Positions 20,190 to 30,525 of a DNA stretch of 64,000 bases are shown one piece after another. Positions within the stretch are counted from its first letter, which is position 1; the number at the start of each line of letters is the position of its first letter. The position numbers and the translations under genes are program-made. The stretch is from the NCBI GenBank assembly GCA_039105265.1, contig JAPFFF010000012.1:5456001-5520000 (forward strand), in the 5' to 3' direction. The stretch is from Tritrichomonas musculus (lineage: Eukaryota > Parabasalia > Tritrichomonadida > Tritrichomonadidae). The notes beneath the pieces are model-generated. The model was given only the letters and a program-made list of their open reading frames with translations. It had not been told where the DNA came from and ran no database searches.

Positions 20190-20860
20190 CCTTACATATT
20201 TCTTAAAAGGTACAGTAAGTGCCACATCAAAAGGTTGAGCGATATGGCTTGAATGCAGCTGTATAAATATGACTTTTAAGGCTATTTGAATAAAAAATTT
20301 TCAAAGGCTATCGAATTTTGCCTAGATTTATGTCCATCTAAAAATCAGAAGCATGGATAGTCTTTAAATGAATCACCCTAAATGCTTTTAGGAGCTGAAC
20401 GCCATATTACAATGTGCCCATATAGTAAATATTATAGATGGCATCCATCCCGAAGGTGATGTTACGAAGTAGCATTGTAACTGATATGGTAAATGGAGGT
20501 AAAGATTGGACAGCCGCATTACAAGTGCAGTATGTTGTATAGACGCCAAACATACTTTCTTCAGATGAAAAGAAACTTTTTCTTCCACGAACCACAACCT
20601 TTCTTCTCTTATTTGTACAACATGAAGTTTCATCAAAATACTACCAAAGCTGAGATTTTTAATGAATGATTTTATATAAGGAATTGATAAAACTTTTCAA
20701 GTAATCAGTTGGTACAATTCTTTTTCCTGTTACGTTCAAGAGGATAGGCTTTTAGCAGCCTCAAAACCTAACTTGTGAAAAACACAGAGAACCATTGTTA
20801 GGATAACTGTTTAAACAGTTATCATTACAAGTAATGGAAATAATATTTCACATAAAATCT
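20190..20860 (-). pseudogene. DDE_1 (pogo/jerky-type) transposase remnant
   Basis: Read on the minus strand, broken frames preserve the family landmarks in order. FDETSCCTNKRRKVVV lies near 20619-20638 onward and matches the first catalytic Asp block. LDGHKSRQNSIAFENF (near 20295-20340) carries the second Asp. HSSHIAQPFDVALTVPFK (20205-20254) is the typical H-x-S-H-x-x-Q-P-x-D block. At least two frame changes and several stops separate them. The N-terminal DNA-binding part is not recognisable. An old, inactive element. Confidence 0.65.
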
Positions 20861-20869
20861 AACAGCTCA

Positions 20870-21560
20870 TTCTAATAGAAAACCTTCCAGTATACATACA
20901 GCTTCTTTTTTGTTTTATTATTTCTGTAACAATCTGATAAACGTCACTCAAGCAACAATCATTTTGACTGAATACAATTGTGGCCACTCTCAATGGATGC
21001 AAAATTTGAATGAATAAATTAAGATTGAAATCAATATATTTTAGTGATGGTTGCAATATTTTTTTTGAAAAATATGCATATATTAAAGATGTATTCCCAC
21101 CGAGTAACAATAGGTTCTGGGCACACATTCCCTAGAATTTTAACTTGGGATGGCTTTCGTAAAAAAATCGCAAGCTTATTCATCTTATTTACAATGTTTT
21201 TAAATAATTTATTTTCACGGTATGTTCTTCTAAAAGAATTTCATTAACGGTGATTGTAACATGGCGAAAATAATATTTTTGAAAAATTTCCGATACCATT
21301 TCTATGTTGAAATGATTCTTTGGATTTTGGATCCAATCCAGCAACTTGAGCTCGGAGTCCATCAACTACGAAACATACTATCTTGTTTTGAACCTCTGAT
21401 AATTTTTCGATTTTTTGAAAAAAAGTGAGAAAGTTTTAATTGAATGTTTAAACTTTCCGTGTCTTTGACGAAAATTGAGAATGTTGTGCTTTTCGTCCAA
21501 GCTACAAAATCAATAAAATGCCGTTGAGATACTTTCCCTCCATCTAAACATATAGATATA
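20870..21560 (-). pseudogene. hAT-like transposase remnant, downstream part
   Basis: Minus-strand frames with stops preserve transposase-like pieces: LDGGKVSQRHFIDFVAW just inside 21548, VVDGLRAQVAGLDPKS near 21350, PEPIVTRWEYIF near 21100 and LHPLRVATIVFSQ near 20990. The P-x-x-x-TRW block and the following helices resemble hAT-superfamily catalytic regions. The remnant is cut by the mariner insertion at its 5' side and seems to continue at 22842-23250. The family call is tentative. Confidence 0.4.
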
Positions 21561-22841
21561 TAGGTCATTCAATAAGTTCGTAACTCCAACGTTTTAGAAA
21601 GAAGAAATGATTATTCAATTTTTAAATATAGTTTTTATAATTTATAGGAAGTATTCTATAATTTATTAAAATGATTTGTTTTATTAGATAATATTCGCTG
21701 AGTTGAAAGACGTTTAAAATTTTATACGTTTAAAAAATCATTTTTATGAATGTAGAATTTCGAGCAGTAGTGCATTATTACTGGCTTTTAGGGAAAGGAC
21801 CTACGGAGATCCATGATCAAATGGTTCAAGCTTATAATGGTGCTGCACCTACATTATCTTTTGTTAAAAAATGGATTGTAATGTTTAAGAATGGGCGCAC
21901 AGAGCTGAATGATTTGCCACGGTCAGGAAGACCCATTAACGAAGATTATATAGATAAAGTGAAGCAATACATTGAAGATTACCCGTTTTCATCTGCTCAG
22001 AGCATTTCATCAGCTATTGGTATTCATGCTTATACAGTTATTAAGATTTTAACTGTTGATCTTGGCAGAAAAAAAAGGCATGCAAAATGGGTCCCTCATG
22101 TTTTGACAGATTGTCAAATTAAAAATCGTCGGCAAGAATGTTATTCTCTTTATTCTATATTGAAAGGTCTATCAAAAACAAAACAATATCAGGTGATTAC
22201 ATGTGATGAAAGTTGGTTTTATCTCAACTATTATACAGAAGAAGCTTATTTACATGAAGGTGAAAACATTGTTCTTCCCAATCGTCTCATTTCTGATCAA
22301 AAAATTATGATTTTTAGTGCTTTTTCAGCTTCAGGTCTCGTTCTATTAGAAATGCTCCCACTTAAAACAAGATTTAACTCACAGTACATGTGTGACGTTA
22401 TTTTACCAAGTTTGAGAGAAGCTGCTCAAACGAAGCTTGGAATAAGAAAGAATTCAAATGTATTAATTCATTTAGATAACGCAAAACCTCATAATTCTAA
22501 AAAAACAAATGAAAAATTCAAGGAGCTCAAGTTCACACGCTTGCCACATCCGGCTTATTCACCAGATGTGAGTCCCAACGACTTTTTTTTATATGGTTTT
22601 TCAAAAAATAAGTTGAAAGGAAAAGTGCACAATTCGGCAAATGAACTTTTTCAATCACTGACAGAAATCATTGAAAATATTGATAAATCGACGTGGGAAG
22701 CCGTGTTCCAAAATTGGATTAACAGACTTCATCTGGTTTTTTTAAGCGGTGGAGCTTACCTTTAAAATAAACAATTTTAATTTTATTTTCATTTATTGTG
22801 TGTTGAAATATTTCAGAGTTACGAACTTATTGAATGACCTA
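21561..22841. mobile_element. Mariner transposon with 24-bp perfect terminal inverted repeats and TA target duplication
   Basis: The ends GGTCATTCAATAAGTTCG (from 21563) and its complement (ending 22839) match perfectly over 24 bp. Both are flanked by TA (21561-21562 and 22840-22841). The 1277-bp body contains a single full-length transposase gene. Size, TA target and the DD34D catalytic triad all fit the mariner family. Confidence 0.95.
21746..22765 (+). CDS. Mariner transposase, DD34D, full length
   Basis: This intact 339-residue frame begins at ATG 21746. Residues 1-110 form a bipartite helix-turn-helix DNA-binding region (LLGKGPTEIHDQM; DLPRSGRP linker). The mariner signature WVPHVLTDCQIKNRRQ is at 115-130. 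The catalytic domain has Asp154 (ITCDESWFY), Asp244 (IHLDNAKPH) and Asp279 (SPDVSPNDFF), with exactly 34 residues between the last two. It should cut and paste its own element at TA dinucleotides. With intact ends, frame and triad it could still be active. Confidence 0.95.
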   Translation: MNVEFRAVVHYYWLLGKGPTEIHDQMVQAYNGAAPTLSFVKKWIVMFKNGRTELNDLPRSGRPINEDYIDKVKQYIEDYPFSSAQSISSAIGIHAYTVIKILTVDLGRKKRHAKWVPHVLTDCQIKNRRQECYSLYSILKGLSKTKQYQVITCDESWFYLNYYTEEAYLHEGENIVLPNRLISDQKIMIFSAFSASGLVLLEMLPLKTRFNSQYMCDVILPSLREAAQTKLGIRKNSNVLIHLDNAKPHNSKKTNEKFKELKFTRLPHPAYSPDVSPNDFFLYGFSKNKLKGKVHNSANELFQSLTEIIENIDKSTWEAVFQNWINRLHLVFLSGGAYL

Positions 22842-23250
22842 TATAAGTAGAATATTGCAACCGTGAAATTGATTTTGATAATATTTTATTTGCTGAATCA
22901 ATGATTATTTCTCGCATTTTTACTGGTTCGATTTTGGGTATTATACGTTCTGCTGGCGTATTGGCATATTAAATGAAAATTATTTTTATAATAACTTAGT
23001 GCTGAATAAATAATATTGAATAATTCATCAGAACAATCATTTTTAAGTGAGATGTTAGACTTTGCCGTAAAATTAGCTAGTTTTAAATATATGTCATACG
23101 TAAATATCTGTCCAACGGACCATATTCCACATTCTTTTTAGTTTTATGAACATGAATTCCTAAACACTCTTTATGGTGGTCTATTCTCTAATCATCTTAT
23201 TTTGAAAATTGTAGGTATTCTAAGGGAAATGCTAATTAATTTATAGCACA
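22842..23250 (-). pseudogene. Decayed coding stretch upstream of the hAT-like remnant
   Basis: Minus-strand frames give coherent peptides (ANFTAKSNISLKNDC, then PAERIIPKIEPVKMREIIID and SKSISRLQYSTY) up to the mariner insertion point, and a Cys-x2-Cys pair near 23250 that could be a BED-type finger. Joining across the empty mariner site gives a one-base phase shift within an AT repeat, so continuity with 20870-21560 is likely but not exact. Confidence 0.3.
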
Positions 23251-24170
23251 TTTGTTACATGTACAAATGAAGGATTCTATTCTACTATCTTTATATCTTG
23301 TTTATTTTGAATTGACTGTGAAATCAAGATTTTTTCATTTGAACGATCAAAACACATTGAATTTTCGATTTAGAAAATTCATTTGGTTTTAATCAATGGA
23401 TTGGATTTGGGAAGCATTTAAGATTAGTATCTTCTAGTATTACATAAATTTGTAATGGCATTGTTATTATGATAAGCAAATAGGAGAATTGGTTCATAAT
23501 AAGTTCAGAAAAAAGTTGTAGAATTTAGCAATTCTCAGAGCTATGAGGTTGCTAACAAACGTAGTTGCTGAGTTCAACAAAGAGCAAGGTTATTTAGGTT
23601 GGTAAAGATTGGTATAACAAAAATCGCTTAAAGATATAAAATTTTGAAGATCAATTGTCGGAAAGGTTGATAAGGATTGAGTTATTTGATCTATTGATTG
23701 TAGAATTGATAAAGTATCGAAATATTGAAGAATTTTTTTCGGCTTTGTTGATCAATTTGCCATTTTTTTACAAAAAAGTGCCAAATATTCAAATTTAAAT
23801 CATATTTATTTTTCTTTTTTTTTTGCATTTTGTTGGAAACAATAAGATCGATTTCTTAAGTTATAAAAGTATTTTCAATTTATTAATTTGAAATATATTT
23901 TTTTAATTGTTTTTTAAGTTAACAGTTTATATGAAAACCAAACAAAATTTTTGTCATGGTTAATAAATGTTTCGTTAACATTTTTTAATAACAAGAAATT
24001 ATGATTTTTCGAGATGAGGGGTATTCTTTTCTAAATTTTTTTTTTAGATATTTCAAAATTGCACAACAATTATTAAAGTTAAAGAACTAACCATTCAAAA
24101 ATTAGAAAAACCAACTATTCCCTAAAATCAAATGAAATTTCATTTTTCAAAAAAATAATAATAAAAAAAA
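23251..24170. other. AT-rich intergenic region
   Basis: No gene is recognised. The right end includes T-rich DNA that terminates the minus-strand tRNA-Leu. Confidence 0.4.
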
Positions 24171-24250
24171 TGGTTGCTGTGGGGTTCGAACCCACGCCCT
24201 CGCGGACCAGTGCCTTAAACTGGCGCCTTAGACCACTCGGCCAAACAACC
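24171..24250 (-). tRNA. tRNA-Leu (AAG)
   Basis: The minus strand folds as a class II tRNA. The acceptor GGTTGTT pairs with AGCAACC, with one G-U pair. The D arm carries GCCGAGTGGTCTAAGGC. The anticodon stem CCAGT/ACTGG holds loop TTAAGGC with anticodon AAG (24214-24216 on plus). The T arm is GTGGG-TTCGAAC-CCCAC. The long variable arm TCCGCGAGGGC is typical of leucine tRNAs. There is no intron and CCA is not encoded. A T-run immediately downstream on the minus strand is the RNA polymerase III terminator. Confidence 0.96.
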
Positions 24251-24417
24251 TACATTTGATAAAAAAGATTTATTTTTTGATAAAATAATTAATATCAAAT
24301 ATTCAATTCCCATACATATTTTTTTATATCAATAATTAATAGTAAACAATTTTAAAAAGAGATATGAATAATTTTACCGAACACAATTTAGAAAAGTAAA
24401 AAAAATTCATTAAAATT

Positions 24418-25269
24418 TCATTCTTCATCATCATCAGAGAAAAGCTCAGGACTTCGAACTGGCCTTCCTGGGCTTTTACTACGATTTTTAGGTGACATGT
24501 ATGTAATTTCAGTTCCAAATAATGTTGCTGAAGCTGAAGGCTTTGTTTTAGGTGGAGCAGGGCTTTTGCTTCTGGCTTTGATTTCTGTTTTAGTTTGAGT
24601 ATCTTTTTCTTCACTGTATTTTGATCTTGGAAGGGAATTTAAGAAATCTTTATGCGATTTTTCTTTTTCAATTTTCCAATCTCTTAATTTTTTTTGATGT
24701 TCCAAATTCCTTTGCTTTTGCTTCTTTTGTCTAATTTGATATTGCTTTTCAACTTCGGTAAGATTGAGAGCTTTAGGCTTCTTTCTATTTTTTCTTAACT
24801 TTATTTCATCATTTTGCTCTTTTTCAATCGTTTGCAAATACTTTGGCACTTCAGGTCTTTCAACTTTTTCTGGTTGAAACACTTCTGAAAGATCTGGAGT
24901 ATTCTCAGTTTGCTTATTTTTAGCAGAAAATTTCATTTCAGGAACATGTATTGTATTTTCTGTAAGAGATTCAGCTGTCTGCTGATCGGCCGATTGTCTT
25001 GAGTCAATAGCCTTTTTTAATCTTAAATCCCAAACAGCGGCATTAAATGGTGGTGGAGTATTTTGCTTAGAACCATCACTCTTTTCTGACTTTTTTGTGA
25101 CTACAGGTGGAAATGTAAGCATTGGTTCTGCGGATCCACTTCCGCCTGGCGTCTCATAGAATGATGTAAATATTTGCATAAAACGCTTTGCAAATTCTTG
25201 TTCGACATTATCACTTGCAGGTGGCGTCTTGTTTTTAGATCTTGACGGAGTCGAAAAACTAGAATTCAT
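24418..25269 (-). CDS. Basic, disordered/coiled-coil protein of unknown function
   Basis: This 283-residue protein starts at ATG 25267-25269. The N-terminus is Ser/Thr/Pro-rich. A short hydrophobic helix (QEFAKRFMQIFTSFYET) is near residue 25. Residues about 150-220 are a Lys/Gln/Arg-rich helix likely to form a coiled coil (VEKQYQIRQKKQKQRN; LRDWKIEKEKSHKDF). SPAPPK, RSKSPGRP and RSPELF resemble proline-directed kinase sites, and it ends acidic (FSDDDEE). No named family is recognised. A cytoskeletal or basal-body role is speculation, mildly supported by the promoter motif it shares with the CFAP47-like gene. Confidence 0.7.
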   Translation of the reverse strand: MNSSFSTPSRSKNKTPPASDNVEQEFAKRFMQIFTSFYETPGGSGSAEPMLTFPPVVTKKSEKSDGSKQNTPPPFNAAVWDLRLKKAIDSRQSADQQTAESLTENTIHVPEMKFSAKNKQTENTPDLSEVFQPEKVERPEVPKYLQTIEKEQNDEIKLRKNRKKPKALNLTEVEKQYQIRQKKQKQRNLEHQKKLRDWKIEKEKSHKDFLNSLPRSKYSEEKDTQTKTEIKARSKSPAPPKTKPSASATLFGTEITYMSPKNRSKSPGRPVRSPELFSDDDEE

Positions 25270-25290
25270 TTAAATTTTTTTGAATAATTT

Positions 25291-25320
25291 TTACGTTAAG
25301 CCACTCTAAACGGTCGTTAT
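25291..25320 (-). promoter_or_regulatory. Paired TAACG sites before the coiled-coil gene
   Basis: TAACGTAA (minus strand, 25291-25298) lies about 20 bases from the ATG. A second AACG is found 21 bases further upstream (25315-25319, ATAACGACCG). The arrangement copies that upstream of the CFAP47-like gene. Confidence 0.35.
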
Positions 25321-25593
25321 TGGCCTTTATACAGGGATATATTGTAAATTTAAAGCAAGAAAAAGAAAGTTTTTATCTTGAATAACGTTATAAATCAAAA
25401 TTATTTTTTAGGAATAAAGAACAAAAATTTGCTTAAAAAAATATAATTTATATTACAGAAGAAGGAATAGAAATATGTGTTAAAGAGAAGTACTCAAAAA
25501 AGATATATAGTTATATTTTTATAATTGATGATATGTCTCTTCATTATTCATACAATTTTAATTTAAATAAATCTTCTCTTTTTTAAATTTATA

Positions 25594-26252
25594 CAGTCTT
25601 TTCAGGACTATAACGGACATATTCATTTTAATAATGGAAATGCTAATTATTACAACTTAAAAGCTCTTTATGTTATGGAAAAATCATCTTAGATAACGAA
25701 AAATATAACCATTTTTTTGTGAAAATCTTTAGAAAAAAAAACTCATTTAAAAAATAATGATTTATATATATCATTCTAATTAAATTTCCAATATATTAAA
25801 TATACTTTGCCTTATGAACATTTGCTAATTAATTATTCTTGCATTAACTTATAAAATTATATTGGTAAAAAAGATTAATTGAATATTTTTGTAATTTTCA
25901 GATGCTAATAGTTTCTATTAAGTATTGAATTAAATATATCCTATTAAATTCAAACTTTATGCAAAACATTTTTTGATGATATTTTTAAAAAAAATGTTTC
26001 TTTATGTTTATTTTACTTTTTTCGGTATATATTCCATGCCTATTATGATTTTAAATCTTTTTATTTATAACATATTAAATAAAATCATGATTTTTAAATG
26101 GATATTTTATAAATAAAGATTTTCACAAAAAAATGGTTACACTTTCGTTTATCAAATTGGATTTTTTGAGAATCATAATGAACATTTCCGTTATCATATA
26201 GAACTATTCAGTTATTAAAGTGGGTTTTTTCGTTATAATCCCGAAAAGACAG
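25594..26252. mobile_element. Foldback MITE with long imperfect inverted repeats and TA flanks
   Basis: The ends CAGTCTTTTCAGGACTATAAC (from 25594) and the complement of GTTATAATCCCGAAAAGACAG (ending 26252) match with few differences. They are flanked by TA at 25592-25593 and 26253-26254. Similarity continues inward for about 140 bp, with the inner block AACCATTTTTTTGTGAAAAT near 25710 repeated inverted near 26125. There is no coding capacity. This looks like a non-autonomous Tc1/mariner-type element. Confidence 0.65.
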
Positions 26253-26254
26253 TA

Positions 26255-26817
26255 TGAATTTTGTCATGATAACTTTTTGGGAATATTTGAATATACTATG
26301 TAGTATATGTTGCTTTATTTAATTCTATCTGATTTATAAAAGACCATATTAAGGTTGAACAAAAGCAGTATATTTTATCATATTATAATATAATAAAATA
26401 TATGATGATAAAAAATTTATTTACTAAATATAATGGTAAAATTGACGTATGATATAAAAATAAACTAATTTTTCTTTTTGAATGAAAATTTTACAATTTG
26501 ATAAGTTTAGAAAAAAAATGATGTTTTGTATAAATATTATAGCAAATATGAGGAAAATCCAATTTAAAATATAAGATATATTTTTTAGTTAATTTATTAA
26601 ATTGAATTTATTTTTTATGAAATATTTGAATCATCAGAAAATTGAGATCAATTCTATGAAATTATTATATGCTTCAGAATATTGAGCATTTTTTTAAGAA
26701 ATAATTGTGAGATTGTAAGATATAAACAATTGTAAAATTGTGAGAAAATAAAGATTTCTGAAAAGTAAAAATATGTAAAGTATTCAAAGAAAAAATCAAA
26801 AAAAAAAAAAAAAAAAT
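26255..26817. other. AT-rich intergenic region
   Basis: No gene is visible. The A-run at 26799-26816 acts as the T-run terminator for the minus-strand tRNA-Tyr. Confidence 0.4.
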
Positions 26818-26903
26818 TCCGCGCTGCTGGAATCGAACCGGCGACATTCTGATGACCATATATCTCTCTACAGTCAGACGCTCTACCACTGAGCTAAGAG
26901 CGG
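26818..26903 (-). tRNA. tRNA-Tyr (GTA) with a 14-nt intron
   Basis: The minus strand gives a D arm GCTCAGTGGTAGAGC, anticodon stem TCTGA/TCAGA, anticodon GTA (26869-26871 on plus) and T arm GCCGG-TTCGATT-CCAGC. Twenty-one bases lie between the anticodon stem halves instead of seven. Placing a 14-nt intron at the canonical position one base after the anticodon (26854-26867) restores a normal loop. One acceptor pair (fifth) is a U-C mismatch. A long T-run follows downstream on the minus strand. Confidence 0.93.
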
Positions 26904-27667
26904 CGCTGATAGGTCAATAAAGTTAAAATTAAAAATGATAAAATTTATTAACTTTGATAATCCAACCGAGAAGAAAAAAATAAACGATTGTAAATATTTA
27001 GCTGCTATTTTTACTACACCGTTAGATTTTTCTTGTTTGATGAAGGCGAACAATAATTGATTTTCAAATTTTGAATACTGTACAAGTTAATGTAACTACA
27101 GTTATTCAATGATGAAGATTTTAGAATTTTATATGATGTATTTAGTGCTAGCTATTCCTTAATTACATCAAAATTGACAATACTAATGCTTGACTTTTTT
27201 TATCTGAATGTGAAAATTCAGATTCCAAAATTTTTCTTTTTTTAACTGACTGATTTCATTTTTCTTGCTTGTATATCTTATATTTTTTTTTCTATTATAA
27301 AATCAAGAGATATCATTAAAAATGTCTGAATTATATCAATAAGCATTAATGAACTATGCTATTAACATGAACTATGATGCCAATTAGTATCATCCAAATT
27401 CTTTAAAACATAGTAAATTATAAAATAAATTCAAAATTTGTAACATGAAGTGATTTCTGTTATAAATCGTATGTTTTGAATTATAAAAATATTTTGAATA
27501 TAATTGCAAAATATCTTGATTGTTTGTTAATATTTTTTATTTTATTTAATTAAAATAATATTTTATATAATACATATAGATATATTAAAAGTAATTTATA
27601 TTAATAAAAAATAAAACCCAAGATAATTGTGGATTTTTATATGATCAAAAAAAAATTTTTTTACTTA
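26904..27667. other. AT-rich intergenic region
   Basis: No gene is recognised. It is the upstream region of both the minus-strand tRNA-Tyr and the plus-strand MBL copy. Confidence 0.35.
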
Positions 27668-28321
27668 ATGACGAAATTTAGTACTCCACTTGGAGAAATT
27701 ACAGTCACTCCATTGTTTCATGCATCCATACAAATTGAATTAAATGGAATATATATATATATTGATCCTTCCTTATCATTTGCACCACCAAATTTAGATA
27801 TTTCATATATTACCTAAAGCAGACTTGATTTGCTCTACACACGATTATCATGATCATTTTGATGCCAATTTTATCAAAAATATTAGAAAAACAGATACAT
27901 TTATTGTAATGCCAAAATCTTGTACTGAAAATATGACAATATTAACAAAACATTATCTCCAGGTGAAAGTGTAGAGTGGCAAAACATCAAGATCGAAGCT
28001 GTTCATGCTTACAACATTGAACATATGCGATCACCAGGAATTCCTTGGCATACAAAAGAATCTGGAAACGGTTATATCTTTAATTTTGGAACATTTCGCT
28101 TATATATTCCAGGTGACACTGAAGTAATACCAGAAATGAAAAACTTTTGCCATATTGATGTTGCATTTCTTCCACTAATGGCTCCTTACACAATGGATGA
28201 AAATATGATAGTTGCTGCAGCGAAATATATCAAGCCAAAAACTCTCTTTATTTATCACTATGCTGGTGATATAAATAAAGATTCAATGCAGGAAAAACTT
28301 CCAGGAATTCAAGTTTTATAG
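27668..28321 (+). pseudogene. Metallo-beta-lactamase-fold hydrolase, broken copy
   Basis: The first family-like ATG is 27668 (MTKFSTPLGEITVTPLFHAS). The frame stops at 27815-27817 but continues in another phase as LPKADLICSTHDYHDHFD, then breaks again near 27955 and resumes as SPGESVEWQNIKIEAVHAYN through RLYIPGDTEVIPEM to the TAG at 28319-28321. The metal-binding block reads H-D-Y-H-D-H instead of H-x-H-x-D-H, so one ligand is displaced. Two frameshifts plus the damaged motif argue for a true pseudogene. It resembles the UlaG/YtnP-like branch, which acts on small phosphorylated or lactone substrates. Confidence 0.75.
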
Positions 28322-28732
28322 CCTTATTAACAACAACTTTTTAAATTGTTTTTCCCTCTTTTCACAATCTTCTGAATGAATTTGAAAGGCAAAAACAGTT
28401 GAGAAGATGCTTTAAGACTTTTTGTATAGAATCATTGAATTTTTTTTAAAAAGTTAAACTTTTTATAAGAGGTGGATTATCTTTTTTGCAAGCACTTTAT
28501 ATTGAATATTGAAACTATGATTTTTATTTAAGAAAATATTAATAATCTGAAAAAGAGATCAAAATGAAATATAATTAATCATAGGAAATATTAATTTAAA
28601 TACTTTTCGATCCGTTTATAAACTTTACTTTTTATTTTCGTTCAAAAATAATTCAGAGTTTCTAGCGTCATTATTTCAATTATTAGTGAAATTTAATAAT
28701 TTGCATTTCACAAAAGCATTTCATTTTTAATA
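28322..28732. other. Intergenic spacer between two MBL-fold genes
   Basis: It is A/T-rich with no gene recognised. Confidence 0.4.
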
Positions 28733-29509
28733 ATGGAAATTCTTCAAATCAGAAATGCAACCATTAAAGTTAAATACGCCAATAAAGTGTTTTTGATTGA
28801 TCCATGGCTAATGAAAAAAGATCAATTACCAGGTCATCCAGCCGCTGCTAATTCACATGTCTCACAGCCAAGAGTTGACTTACCAATAAGCATTGAAGAG
28901 ATTGTAAAAACAGATGCTGTTATTCTAACTCATTATCATTTGGATCATTGGGATGAAATTGCAGCCGAAAATCTTGATAAAAACATTCCATTTTTCGTTC
29001 AAGATGAAGAAGATTCTCAGAAAATTCAAAAATTCGGATTTACAAATTTGAGAATTGTTTCCGATTCTGGAACTGAGTTTGAAGGAATCAAGATTTATAA
29101 AACTTATACACAACATGGAAGACGAGAAGTTGTTGAAGATTTTTGCAAGCAAATAAACATGCCATATGATGCAATGGGCGTTGTTTTACAAGCAGAAAAT
29201 CATAAGACACTATATATTGCAGGCGATACAATTTGGTGTGAAGAGGTGAAGCAAGCAATTGATAAGTTTTCACCTGATGTTATCGTTATTAATGCTTGTG
29301 GAGCTCAAGCTGTCATTGATGGCAAGAAGGAGAGAATAATTATGGATGTTGAAGATGTCAAACAAATTTCATCATATGCAAAAAATGCCAAAATCATTGC
29401 CAGTTATATGGACACAATTAGCCATCTTACTGTAACAAGAGATGATATTAAAAACTTGAAATTACATAACGTTCTTGTCCCAGCTGATAATGAAACATTG
29501 AAATTTTAA
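28733..29509 (+). CDS. Metallo-beta-lactamase-fold metal-dependent hydrolase
   Basis: This is an intact 258-residue protein from ATG 28733. The Zn/Mn-binding motif is canonical: THYHLDHWD with His67, His69, Asp71 and His72. Further ligands are probably His in TYTQHGRREV, Asp165 in YIAGDTIW, and His in DTISHLTV near the C-terminus. There is no signal peptide. The closest general type is the bacterial UlaG-like MBL family, and acquisition from bacteria is plausible. The substrate is unknown. It is about 410 bp downstream of the broken MBL copy, to which it is only distantly similar. Confidence 0.85.
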   Translation: MEILQIRNATIKVKYANKVFLIDPWLMKKDQLPGHPAAANSHVSQPRVDLPISIEEIVKTDAVILTHYHLDHWDEIAAENLDKNIPFFVQDEEDSQKIQKFGFTNLRIVSDSGTEFEGIKIYKTYTQHGRREVVEDFCKQINMPYDAMGVVLQAENHKTLYIAGDTIWCEEVKQAIDKFSPDVIVINACGAQAVIDGKKERIIMDVEDVKQISSYAKNAKIIASYMDTISHLTVTRDDIKNLKLHNVLVPADNETLKF

Positions 29510-29589
29510 TTCTAGGAAGAAATTAATGATAATATTCCTTTTATAAAGATACTTTTGAAATATACTTTTTTTCTTTTCAAAAAAATAAA

Positions 29590-30456
29590 AAGTTTGATTT
29601 GGGAGTTTGGCTAAATTTGTTGAATTCTCGTCTTTGCCACCACCTCAAGAACCAGGATAATCTTTGGTCTTCATTGCATTTAAAATTCTTTCCTGCATTC
29701 TTGAGAATTCAAATCAATTTTTTGTTCATTTTCTTCACATTTAGTCAAGAATCACTGGTTCAGTTTCTCCTTTAAATCAGGGAAATGTACATTGGGTGAC
29801 ATGGATTTAATAGGAATATCTGCTTGGGATCTCAATATCTTTGAAATTGATATCAATTTTACAATTATTTTCAAATATTATTTCATATTTAATATCATGA
29901 TAATTGATAATCTTGTCATCATATTTTTAAACTGACAACCGAGTATCAGAAGGAAAAAAAGTCGTCTTTGATATCAATTCTCAAAATAACAGATCTCTAT
30001 AAAAAAACGCATAAAATATGTAAATAGAAATTGAAGGAAATTTTTTAGAAGACTATATATATATATATATGTCTTTTCGATGTATTTTCAATACATCAAA
30101 GAGTTTTTCAATATTTTGGCTATTGAAAAATTATAAATTTTATTCCAATATTGTTAATAATTATAATTATAATAATAATTAGAATATTTAATATAGGAAA
30201 TATTACATAAATATAAAATATTTTCAAATATAAATCTATATTTAAATATTTATGGTCATAAACTGAGTTCAAAAAACTTTACCTCCATTGCATATTTTAA
30301 ATCATTTTATCTTTTTTATCAAACAATTTAATTGCACCATTCTTCATTAATAATATTTTAGATAATTATCACAATATTTATTAAATTATAAAAAATTAAT
30401 TCATATTTAAAATATAAAGATATGATTATTTTAAATTGAGAGGGAGGTAATGTTTT
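29590..30456. other. Intergenic region with a decayed minus-strand coding trace
   Basis: On the minus strand, stop-ridden but codon-like peptides occur between about 29990 and 29600 (for example ADIPIKSMSPNVHFPDLKEK and RMQERILNAMKTKDYPGS). They suggest the end of an unrecognised dead gene. The rest is A/T-rich and includes a TA microsatellite at 30055-30071. Confidence 0.25.
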
Positions 30457-30525
30457 TTGAACAAGGTTTATTCAATTTGTATTGATATGGTTAAAATATT
30501 GACCTATGGCTTTTCTTTTTTATTT

